Shown here: in pieces, positions 55,130-64,000 of the stretch
How positions within the stretch are numbered: position 1 is the stretch's first letter
How the letters are laid out: every line of letters begins with the position of its first letter
Notes under the pieces: model-generated
What the model was told of the DNA's origin: nothing
Seen by the model: the letters and a program-made list of their open reading frames with translations, nothing else
The model's database searches: none
From: Glandiceps talaboti
Taxonomy: Eukaryota; Hemichordata; Enteropneusta; Spengelidae
DNA: 64,000 nt
Assembly (NCBI RefSeq): GCF_964340395.1
Contig: NC_135560.1
Span: 3,009,998-3,073,997, forward strand
Direction: 5' to 3'
Translations under genes and position numbers: made by a program

Positions 55130-55909
55130 AAAGTGTAAGTGCGAGTCTTTTGAAAGTTTTCAATGAACTGCATTCACGTAGTGGTAGTGACGCTGGTGAA
55201 TTGAATCGTAAACGTGTGGCAGAAGGATGGTACAGGTGGAGTACAATAAAATGGTTTCATCAAATGGGAACATTGCATTCCACAAGCCTACCACTGGATG
55301 GTACAGGTGGAGTACAATAAAATGGTTTCATCAAATGGGAACATTGCATTCCACAAGCCTACCACTGGATGGTACAGGTGGAGTACAATAAAATGGTTTC
55401 ATCAAATGGGAACATTGCATTCCACAAGCCTACCACTGGATGGTACAGGTGGAGTACAATAAAATGGTTTCATCAAATGGGAACATTGCATTCCACAAGC
55501 CTACCACTGGATGGTACAGGTGGAGTACAATAAAATGGTTTCATCAAATGGGAACATTGCATTCCACAAGCCTACCACTGGATGGTACAGGTGGAGTACA
55601 ATAAAATGGTTTCATCAAATGGGAACATTGCATTCCACAAGCCTACCACTGGATGGTACAGGTGGAGTACAATAAAATGGTTTCATCAAATGGGAACATT
55701 GCATTCCACAAGCCTACCACTGGATGGTACAGGTGGAGTACAATAAAATAGTTTCACCAAATGGGAACATTGCATTCCACAAGCCTACCACTGGATGGTG
55801 ACAACTTGGACGCAAAATAGCTAAACACATTGACAGTATTAAGTGTTTCTTTACTAAGAAATGGTCCGAAAACTATCACAAAGAAATTTGCAAACATGAA
55901 GGTATGAAA
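55130..55909 (+). pseudogene. Exon-like ORF split by a 71-bp tandem expansion
   Basis: A good acceptor (TTTTTTTCATTTCAG) is followed by SVSASLLKVFNELHSRSGSD, AGELNRKRVAEGWYRWSTIK and WFHQMGTLHSTSLPLDG, then the 71-bp array (55225-55792). Beyond it, in another frame, comes LGRKIAKHIDSIKCFFTKKW, SENYHKEICKHE, then GTATGA, a donor-like end. The 71-bp period breaks the reading frame, so the exon is probably dead unless the array is spliced out. Protein family unknown. Confidence 0.4.
55225..55800. repeat. 71-bp minisatellite x 8 inside a coding-like exon
   Basis: Units start GGATGGTACAGGTGGAGTAC and end CCACAAGCCTACCACT. Copies 1-7 are virtually identical; only the last has changes (AATAGTTTCACCAAATG). 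Near-identity indicates very recent expansion, or it may be an assembly artefact. Confidence 0.97.
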
Positions 55910-56745
55910 AATAGCTATTTGAGTAGATTCTATATAAATAGTTACTTTCATGTATTTTCCAGATTTATTTTTGAGTAATGCACAAGTTTAAGTAATCATA
56001 CATACAAGTTATCAATATAGTCATACCGATCCATTATTTCTATGATAGATTGTATGAAAATATTCGTTTTGGATGGACATATGAAAGCGAGGGGAAATTG
56101 TTGTGATGCAAGAGAAGAGGGTTGCATTGAATCTGAAGAATTTGGGCCCATTCAAGTCGGTTGTCCGAAGACACCAAAGATTCGAGTTAGTATTATGAGG
56201 AACACGCACAGCTGAGCAGTGCATAGTACCCAAAACCACAAGGGGACTCCGTACAAATAAAAAAGGCACGTGGTTATTGAACGAAAGTGACGCTATTAAA
56301 TTCATTACAAGACAGTGCAAATTATATGTATGAATGGATGAATGGTAACAGTTATATTTACTGACATAAAACCCACTGGTTTGTACGATAAAATAAGTCA
56401 TGGCAAATATTCTATTTGTACATGGCCATATTAATGCAACCAAATAAAGTAGTGTTAGAATTCTAAGTACTGTGTATCTACATTTCTTCCAGATAATACC
56501 ATCTACCATATTCCCAGAGTGGAAAATTACCGTTCGAAGAGGCTTTTGATTAGGTAGTCGAGAATTTTTAAATAAAAATATGTTATTGAAGTTTTTTGTC
56601 GTAGATTGTTATTACTGAAATACAAACCACTGTGTGACTCGCCAATTTTCCGGTGATATTTTATATGAATATTGCATTATACTGTAATTGACTATTTTGC
56701 ATAGACAAATGATGGAGCTTCTGAGAAAACCAGCACAGCAACATA
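55910..56745. other. No gene seen
   Basis: A minus-strand open frame of 162 codons (56021-56509) has no recognisable domain and biased composition. A (CTCTA)n microsatellite closes the stretch at about 56746-56768. Confidence 0.35.
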
Positions 56746-56779
56746 CTCTACTCTACTCTACTCTACTATTAATGGTTAA

Positions 56780-58030
56780 CGAATGAGATGAGTGCTGTAG
56801 TTTAGATATTGCACCGACCGAATGCGTAATGTAAATATTACTTGACCAATAAATTTAGGCCATGTCGAAAACTATCAAATCAATGTTCACAAACACCTGC
56901 TTCAAAGTCTAATGATTGGATAGTCATGTACAACTACCTGGTACTTCTTAATCACGTGATATATCTGATCTTGGGAGCGTTTCACATTCGGGCGTTTGCT
57001 ACCAATACGAGAGCATGTATGACGACAGTGAAGAGGACAGGGGTATCTTCATCATCATCATACATTTAGTACTACCCCGTGTCTGCCATTCGTAAGTTTA
57101 ACGGATTTAAGTGATATAAAACATTTCATTTTGAGACCAGTCATTAAATTGGCAACGAGATGGACTATGGCGGAGTTATAAGCTTACTCCGGAGTTTTTT
57201 ATTTAACGAGTTTTGTAGGTTTTTTCTCCAGTACAGCGTAATAGCCGAACAGCACAATTGTACATTAAAATACTCCTAACATGCGTATCATCATTTACTA
57301 ACAAAGTGAATAATTATATAGAAAACCAACCTTTTCAGTTCTGTGTTCGTGTTTGAGCTTTGCTCATACATTGCCTAGTCACTGGTGAAACAACGTCCAG
57401 GCGTGGCAGCACGTGTACTATTCAAATGGTTATTGAGTGACGTAGTTTCATTGTGACGTCACCAGGTGTACAGACACTTTGTAATAAAACTGTCTTGTTC
57501 GCTGGAGTTCAGTTCATAGTTTGGCAAGGTTTGAACGGGGATGGGACGAAGAGTTGTACAACTTTGACTTTTGTGACACAGAAAAATTAACATATTTTTG
57601 AAAATTCTACCATTTCAGAGAACGAGTACTGAGCAAGAATGTTATGTTAGCAGTGTACTGCATTCAATGCAGTGACGCCGCTACAATCGCCAAATTGGAA
57701 GTAATACTGACAAAGTTGTAGAACTGAAAATAAAGGCAAAATGAGGGAAGTACGAATTTGGGATGACACGTCTAAGTGAATATTAATCAAACGGAGGGAA
57801 ATGTGATACATGTAAATATTGACAAGAAATATTTGATGTACTTTGAACAAATATGGGGATTAAAATGAATGTTTTGCCATCTTCACTTGCTTGATTGGTG
57901 TTGTTTGATCTGTACAAGTATGTGCAATGCAATATATTGTAACGTACAGTGCATTATCTTGATATTACATCGTGCCAGTGCAATATCTGGATAATGCACT
58001 GGACGAGTGCAATATTACACAATGTCGATG
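56780..58030 (+). repeat. Duplicated segment copy 2, left part (empty site for the LINE)
   Basis: Matches copy 1 (43750-44638 with one internal deletion, then 49924-50320). At 57481-57490 it reads GTAATAAAAC directly across the position where copy 1 holds the LINE. Near its ends it has partly complementary words (GTGCTGTAGTTTAGATATTG at 56791; GTGCAATATCTGGATAATGC near 57979), a possible terminal inverted repeat. Confidence 0.9.
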
Positions 58031-58675
58031 CTGTACGAAGTTGCCGTCGAGAGGAGAATGGACGCTCTCGGGGTATAGCTCGTGATAGGGGAAAGCACTC
58101 AACTTGGCAGCTCGAGGTACACAGAATCGTAAGTTGGCACACACTGGATAAACTCACACTTGGTCAGGGTTTGAGGTTCCGTTGATCATGAATTTAATAT
58201 CCAAGGAGAAAGCACCTTGATACATCTAGATATATTAAAGTTACTAGAAACCTAATTCATACCTAAGTTACGGTATCGGGCTGAACAGTTCTGCAGCACG
58301 CCAGCATTCCATGGATCTTCAAGCATCACGACTTCAAGTGTCCGCAACCAGGGCGTCGTATGCATCGAGCAATCAACCACGGACATCGTCAAAACATCAC
58401 CTAGCTAACCTATCCCTAAGAAGAGCGAGATTAAACTTAATTTCTAACTTTATGAACGTTAAGACATGTCTCCTACGTTAGGACACGTTACTCAATACCA
58501 TTTATATAGACCAGTATCATATGGCGCCATCATGGTTAGAGTTAGGTTCCAATTGTATTGTCTAATTTTCAAGCAAGTTCGAACAAACAAGTTTCCAAGA
58601 TGGTAGTTGGAGCGAGATTATCAAATATTGTGCGATGGCTACATACAGGTGTAATAGAAATGATATAATTATGAC
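58031..58675 (-). repeat. Inferred 3' LTR (complete)
   Basis: The region between the insertion edge and the inner end of the 196-bp repeat. Only 58480-58675 is confirmed by the second copy; the rest is inferred. Confidence 0.55.
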
Positions 58676-59348
58676 TTCGTTCTGTCTCCTATAAGACTTG
58701 TCCCCAAGTCTTCTGAAGTAATATCAAGGTGCTTTCAAAAAAAGATACAACAATAATATAAGATGCAATGTGTGATGCAACGTTCTCAAAATTATGACTA
58801 ATTGTCATATTTGAATGTATACATCAAAAATCAAAACTGTAATGCCCGTTTAAAGATAACAAATTGTGGCATTAAAATTACATCAAAATCAAAACTGTAA
58901 TACCCGTTTAAAGATAGCAAATTGTGGCATTAAATTAAGTAATTCATTGAAATCGTGAGAATGAAATAGTATAAACCAAACAATTATAGAGTGACGAATG
59001 CCTCGAAAGATTGAACTTACGAAAACATCGAGATCGTATATTACATGGTAGTAGAGGCATCATCGAATCTTTTTTACGTCAGAAATTCGAAGTCAACCCT
59101 GCTTGCCTCGTAACTCTGGCATTTCTTTATCATAGATACTCGTGGTGGGCAGTTTTACAGTTAGCTTACTTTCCAAACAGATCTCTGTATAAGTAGGAAG
59201 GTGACCTATGAGCAATCGGCAAACATGTTGTTGTCTTAGAATTCCTTCAAAAAGGTTGAGCTACCAAGAAGTACATGGACGGAGGTTGGTAACTTTAAGT
59301 CCAAATTATCATCAGAATTTAGGATTAAGATAGGATCCTTCCAACTCA

Positions 59349-61374
59349 TTAGTAAGGTAGAACGAAAGAAGCCCGTGTAAGCTTTATCGAAAGAATTGGC
59401 TTTCTGGCAGCAAGTTTTATACGAGTTGGAGCAATCCTTGCTCGCATGACCCACAATATAATAGATTCAGAAGCGGATGTTAATTCTAAGAGAACATCAG
59501 ATGACGAATGTATGTGGGGAAAATTGACCTTGGAAGACAGAACAGACCTAGTTTTCTTAACTAACAAGCGACCTAAGCTGAAAAGTATAATAGCTGAAAG
59601 AAAAGCTAAGAAATATTGAAAATAAAACGAAAAGTCAACCCCAATATGGGGCATCTCAGTGACAGGGGGCAAGACAGTTTTAGGTAAATAAATCACAGGG
59701 GAAGCCTTAGTCATATCGCATTTAGTTATAAGTGCTACCTAAGAGTAGGACTGTCTGAACTTGGCGATTGATTCGTCTAACTTTCAAAATAAATACGTCC
59801 AAATAACAAGACTCATAACGATGCATATTGCCGAGGGGGAGAATATTTACGTTTTCGTGTTTTTAGAATGTGCCTTGGCGACTTTTGAAAGATTCAAGCG
59901 TAGTGAATTTTCGGAGGCTAAGGAACTTTCCCAATCGTACTAATAGAGATCAAGGTCAGATAGTTCTATTGTCCACGGAGATGCGTAACTCTTACTGCCT
60001 GAAATGTTTGAGAAGTCAAGGTGGTGATATACTGCGCTAACAAAGTGCAAGATCGCAACATAATTGACCGAGAAAGTGTGATTTCCTTTGCAATGCGACA
60101 AATCTAAACTCGGACGTAGTTGCACGTTGTTGGTATAAAGGTGCACACTCGCATGGTAGGTCCACAAGGCAGAGTTCGCAATCATCGATAACTTTAGTTT
60201 GCATCCCAGGACATTAAACTAACTACGAAAGCTTGTGACCCCGTAATAGGACATGGTACGAACAAAGTAATTGTTCCTTTGCGCAGAACCTTGAGATAGC
60301 TGAGCTGTCATAAACAAAACTGGCGAAGGCACAATAATTGTATTCGTGGGAATATATCATAAAGGGGTGATCACAATACAACATATCTTTCCCTTGGCAA
60401 TGATATAGATCGATATTTGACAATTCAATGAATGAATTTTCTTCCTCTGAAATACCTAAATAATCTGGCATTGAATTCAACATCGTATACGAATTTTTGA
60501 GAGGTGAAGTGGAAGTCTTAGAAGGAATTACTTTGGGTGTGGGATAAGATGAACGAAAATATGACACAGACGAAAAACAGGGTTCTGTTCGGCTAGGGGA
60601 ACACGTAGCTGTATATAAAGATATTTCTTGCTTTGATGAAAAATTATACCTTTGTTTTGATAATAATAACTTAGGTCACCGTGAATAATAAAAAATTTGG
60701 GGTGGTCTATTTGCAAGGTATCTTTAACCATAGTCAATACATTTCTCAACTGTTGATGACTAACAAATTCAATAGGTAAAAACCCACTAAGAAGGGCATG
60801 AAAAGCCGTAAGGTGAGTCTGATATCTAAAAACTAAATTATCCAAGAGTTGGATCCGCTCTGAATTATGCAAGGATAGTTCTCTGAGTCCTGCGAGCATT
60901 ATCATATTCAATTCATTTCTGGAGATACGTGTCTCCGTAGAATTTATATATGTTTGTATGGAATTTAGTTTATGAACACAGCCGAAACAATATCATGCGT
61001 AGAATTAATTTGCTGTCATAAATTTAGAATGCGTCTGTCCGTGATTTCCGAAAAGGACGTTAGAGTCATGTCAATGTCCGTGAGTTAGTCAGTCATGGAA
61101 AAAGTAGTCTTCTCGATAATTTCCATCTGTTTTACCAAGGTCTTCATTTGTTTGTCCGTAGAAACACCAAATAATTTATGTGCAATATGGCACCAACAGA
61201 GTCAAATAGGCCACGCTTTGTACGTGCTACTTTAGTCATGGTGTCATCAGATTTGCCAAGTAAAACAATTTCTTTGGCCATGGCTTTCACTTGTGACAAG
61301 AGTTCTCGAGCTCTATTGTGAAAAGAGTGCACAATATTTGCATGAATGTTGCAGGACACGTTACTCAATACCAT
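59349..61374 (-). pseudogene. Broken envelope-like glycoprotein of a retroelement
   Basis: The minus strand reads through several frames. The start (61374-61144) holds a furin-type RTKRG site followed by a small-residue, hydrophobic, fusion-peptide-like stretch. The middle (60911-60528) has a leucine-rich ectodomain-like part. Cys-containing blocks follow at 60567-60223 and 60185-59940. Near the end (59714-59349) is a single long hydrophobic segment followed by basic residues, as in a C-terminal membrane anchor and tail. This order resembles F-type fusion envelopes of insect errantiviruses and related LTR elements. Stops and frameshifts between the blocks make it non-functional. No gag, protease, RT or integrase sequence was seen. 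Confidence 0.5.
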
Positions 61375-61548
61375 TTCTATAGACCAGTATCATGTGACGT
61401 CATCATGGCTAGAGTTAGGTTCCAATTGTATAGTCTAATTTTCAAGCAAGTTCGAACAAACAAGTTTCCAAGATGGTAGTTGGAACAAGATTATCAAATA
61501 TTGTACAATGGCTGCATACTGGTGTAAGAGAAATGATATAATTATGAC
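61353..61548 (-). repeat. Partial 5' LTR (196 bp)
   Basis: Matches 58480-58675 with about 16-18 mismatches by eye (for example ATATGGCGCC versus GTGTGACGTC-like changes near 58521/61394). The divergence implies an old insertion. Confidence 0.75.
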
Positions 61549-61552
61549 AATG

Positions 61553-61602
61553 CAATCGTGTACTATTGAAACAAAGGGTTTGCACACGTGAAGTGGTGTA
61601 AA
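61553..61602 (+). repeat. Duplicated segment copy 2, right end
   Basis: CAATCGTGTACTATTGAAACAAAG then GGTTTGCACACGTGAAGTGG matches 50321-50376 of copy 1, with a 9-bp deletion (GATAATGCA). Confidence 0.9.
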
Positions 61603-61790
61603 CTATACTATACTATACTGTACTGTACTGTCTTGACTATACTTGACTATACTATACTATACTATACTATACTATACTATACTATACTGTACTACACTAT
61701 ACTAACTATACTATACTATACTGTACTGTACTGTACTGTACTGTACTGTCTTGACTATGCTTGACTTGGCTATACTACTATACTACAGTT
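61603..61790. repeat. Microsatellite (ACTAT)n / (ACTGT)n
   Basis: Five-base units CTATA and CTGTA, with scattered variants. Confidence 0.97.
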
Positions 61791-62454
61791 TACGCTACTA
61801 TAATTTGCTTTCCTATACTTAACTATACTTTGCTTAATATTTCTGTAGTTACATGTCTTTAAGTCCCTGGTGGAAAGAGACAGCCTTAGGATCGAAGCGA
61901 ATTTGCCAATTTTTGGATTGGTATCTGATGACGTCTTTAGAACTGTTTACTAAGTTTACTATTATAGTATTTTGTCGAATGGCGAAAATTGTCCAGTTAC
62001 AATGCAAAATGGAATTGTTGTTGAGATAGCTGCATCCCTTAAAACTGTCTAAGCTTAAAAGTCCAGTGTTTTAATGTATATACACTACTTTCAGATGAGA
62101 AATTGATTTCTGAAAGAGATACAATCCCTGCTGTATGTGAATTATAATATATGATATAGTCTTACAACTAGAATATCACTGAATAATTTGTTGAAATATT
62201 TATGATACGACATTCAGCATTACATTTTAGGCTAATAACGTAGTTGGCAGGATTGCTCAGTAGACATGACAGTCATTATGGAAACATTCCATCATGTTGG
62301 AACTCATATTTGTTATTTGTGACCTATCATGTAACCTAACCATAAGAGTAGAGGCCAGATTTAAGCTGAATGCCTTTCGTAAGGGCAAAATCTTTAGATT
62401 TTCATTTCTACACACAGTAATTGTAACAGAACATAGGCGATTAGTTATGGGTGA
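61791..62454. other. No gene seen
   Basis: AT-rich, without exon or repeat support. Confidence 0.4.
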
Positions 62455-63245
62455 AGTATGTACCAAATCCTATTGAATTTGAAGTATGCATATGAAGATA
62501 CAACCTAATTTCTGAAAATCATTAATTATGCAAATGAGTCATCAACAGTAAAAGCTACATCACAAAACTTTTTAGAAGCTATGCACTTTGTTATTGTTGA
62601 CGAATGTAGCAAATTATATTGCATTTGAAACGTGCATTCTTAAGATTTAGCTTAATTACTAAAAACCCATAATTATACAAATGCGTTATTAAAACTAAAA
62701 GCTACATTATGAAAACTTTGTATGGTACATGATCATTGTTACTATGAACATATGTACCAAATTATTTTTAATTTGAAGGGTGAATTCTTAGGATATAGCC
62801 TAATTACTGAAAATCCTTAATTATGCTAATGACTCACTAAAACTAAGTGTTACATCAGTAAATTTTATGAGACATGTGCACCCTGGCATCATTAATGTAC
62901 ACATCAAATTACCTTGAACTTGAAGCTTACACTTACTGAAAATAATTAATTATGCAAATTACTCATTAAAACTAAAGCTATATCAACAAGCTCTTCAGTA
63001 CATGTACCCTTTCTTATGTTTGAAGTATGTTCCAAATTAAATTGAATTTGAAGTGTGTATTCTTAAGATATAGCCCAATTACCCAAAACCGTTAATTATA
63101 TAAATAGCTCATTAATATTGATGAAATGTTTACCAAAACCTAATCAGTTCTAGCCATTATCCTAAAGAGTATCTGCACCAAATTTCAAATTGAGCCAGCC
63201 ATTTTTGAGACAAAAATGACAGACAGACAGACACACACACACACT
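62455..63245. repeat. Degenerate tandem repeat, about 145 bp x 5, ending in (GACA)n(CA)n
   Basis: Recurring phrase GAAAATxxTTAATTATGCAAAT at about 62513, 62660, 62808, 62938 and 63085, each followed by AAAACTAAAGCTACAT-like and ATGTACCAAATTA-like words. The block ends at AATGACAGACAGACAGACAC. The same kind of ending closes the repeat at 30725. Confidence 0.75.
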
Positions 63246-63529
63246 TTTCATCCTAATATTTAACCTTCCTTATGATTTACCTTAGTGTCCGGTTAGTAAA
63301 ATAATAATCATTAAGATTTTTGTCCATTTTATGAACAGAAGAGAAACATTTTGAAAGTTAACATGTTTAATTTGAAAAGATGCGTTAAGTATCATGATTC
63401 AATTTGATCACAAATACTTGACTATATACCTAGTTGAACGATTCATTTTGGTACACTTGTCAAAATATGGTGAACAGATATCCTGACAAATTGTCACCAT
63501 ATTTGAAGATGCTATTTGTGGTCTCAATT

Positions 63530-64000
63530 ACAAGATAGCCATCAACACCATTAACAAAGGACGCAAGCATGGTGTTCATTGTGATTTAGATAAGTTTAAG
63601 GCAGAAAACATTGTAATCTTGAAGGCAAACATTTATCTGTACAAAAATGTATTTTACATAAAATATAACATTATGAAAGAACGGTTTTATCTCTTCATAA
63701 GTAGTGAAATACATTGCATAACATCAAAAACATATGATTATACAGTTTGATGAAATATTTATTGACAAATTTAAACCGTTTGAAGCCGAAAGGCAGTTTG
63801 TAATGATTTATGTTGCAAGCCATCTTGGAAAATGGACATATTGGATTTTTCGAGTGACCTATATATAGTGTTATTTACTGACTAAGTGACCCTTAGACAT
63901 CTCCAAAGGATGCAAGTAGAGTGTTTCATTGTGGTTAAGTTAAGTATACGGCAGATAACATTGTAACCTGAAAGTCAGACATTTAGCTGTGCATAGAAGA
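63530..64000. repeat. Two diverged direct copies of about 100 bp
   Basis: 63552-63650 and 63903-64000 share GGATGCAAGxA, TTCATTGTG, GGCAGA.AACATTGTAA and ACATTTA.CTGT. The second copy is cut by the window end. Confidence 0.6.

Larger units (their letters stand above)
58031..61550 (-). mobile_element. LTR-retroelement derivative with envelope-like remnant and no gag-pol
   Basis: The insert interrupts copy 2 of the duplicated segment between CAATGTCGATG (58030) and CAATCGTGTA (61553), while copy 1 is continuous (50311-50330). A 196-bp direct repeat lies at 58480-58675 and 61353-61548. On the minus strand the left repeat continues to 58031, so a full LTR of about 645 bp is inferred there. A purine-rich tract (AGGAGACAGAACGAA) precedes it. 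The right LTR keeps only its first 196 bp before joining the envelope-like region. An internal deletion removing the rest of that LTR, the primer site, gag and pol would explain this. The target duplication cannot be fixed better than 3-5 nt. Confidence 0.75.

Noticed and set aside
56842-57069. 75-codon frame shared by both duplicated segments (also at 43962-44219)
   Set aside because: Present in both copies, but with frame-neutral differences and no domain. Conservation is explained by the recent duplication.

Overview
This window is animal genomic DNA: AT-rich, with split genes, no operons, many intronic minisatellites and several non-LTR retrotransposon remnants. The one gene I recognise with confidence is galactose-1-phosphate uridylyltransferase (GALT). 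It is on the + strand in 11 coding exons between 12183 and 34590 and encodes 358 residues that follow the vertebrate protein closely. The extreme minisatellite load, CR1-like LINEs and a chordate-like GALT point to a marine invertebrate deuterostome. A lancelet (cephalochordate) is my best guess, but this is an inference and not proven by the sequence.

Layout. 1-12.1 kb: a 29-bp tandem array at the left edge, two possible last exons of an unknown upstream gene (1768-2918), dispersed and inverted repeats, and an old LINE reverse-transcriptase remnant (8.9-9.8 kb). 12.1-35.2 kb: the GALT gene, about half of which is tandem arrays with units of 24-84 bp. Two arrays (introns 2 and 5) begin inside the exon and carry 13 and 15 copies of the exon-intron junction with its 5' splice site. 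Introns 4 and 10 hold inverted copies of a 1.1-kb repeat. 35.2-43.8 kb: tandem and palindromic repeats, a decayed coding fragment with a CxxC zinc-knuckle-like motif, and an endonuclease-only LINE fragment.

43.8-61.6 kb: two direct copies, about 12.8 kb apart, of a roughly 1.2-kb repeat. The first copy is split by an apparently full-length CR1-like LINE (44639-49923, minus strand) with two open ORFs. The second is uninterrupted at that point, so it shows the empty site. The second copy is in turn split by an LTR-retroelement derivative (about 58031-61550) carrying only a broken envelope-like gene, and the first copy shows that empty site. Between them lie unrecognised exon-like ORFs, a LINE tail, and a 71-bp array inside a coding-like exon. 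61.6-64 kb: microsatellite and degenerate AT-rich tandem repeats.

GALT and the transposons have no evident functional link. The repeats matter because they supply decoy splice sites, inverted RNA pairs and recombination substrates within and around the gene. All exon boundaries and repeat counts were read by hand from the sequence; no database search was done.
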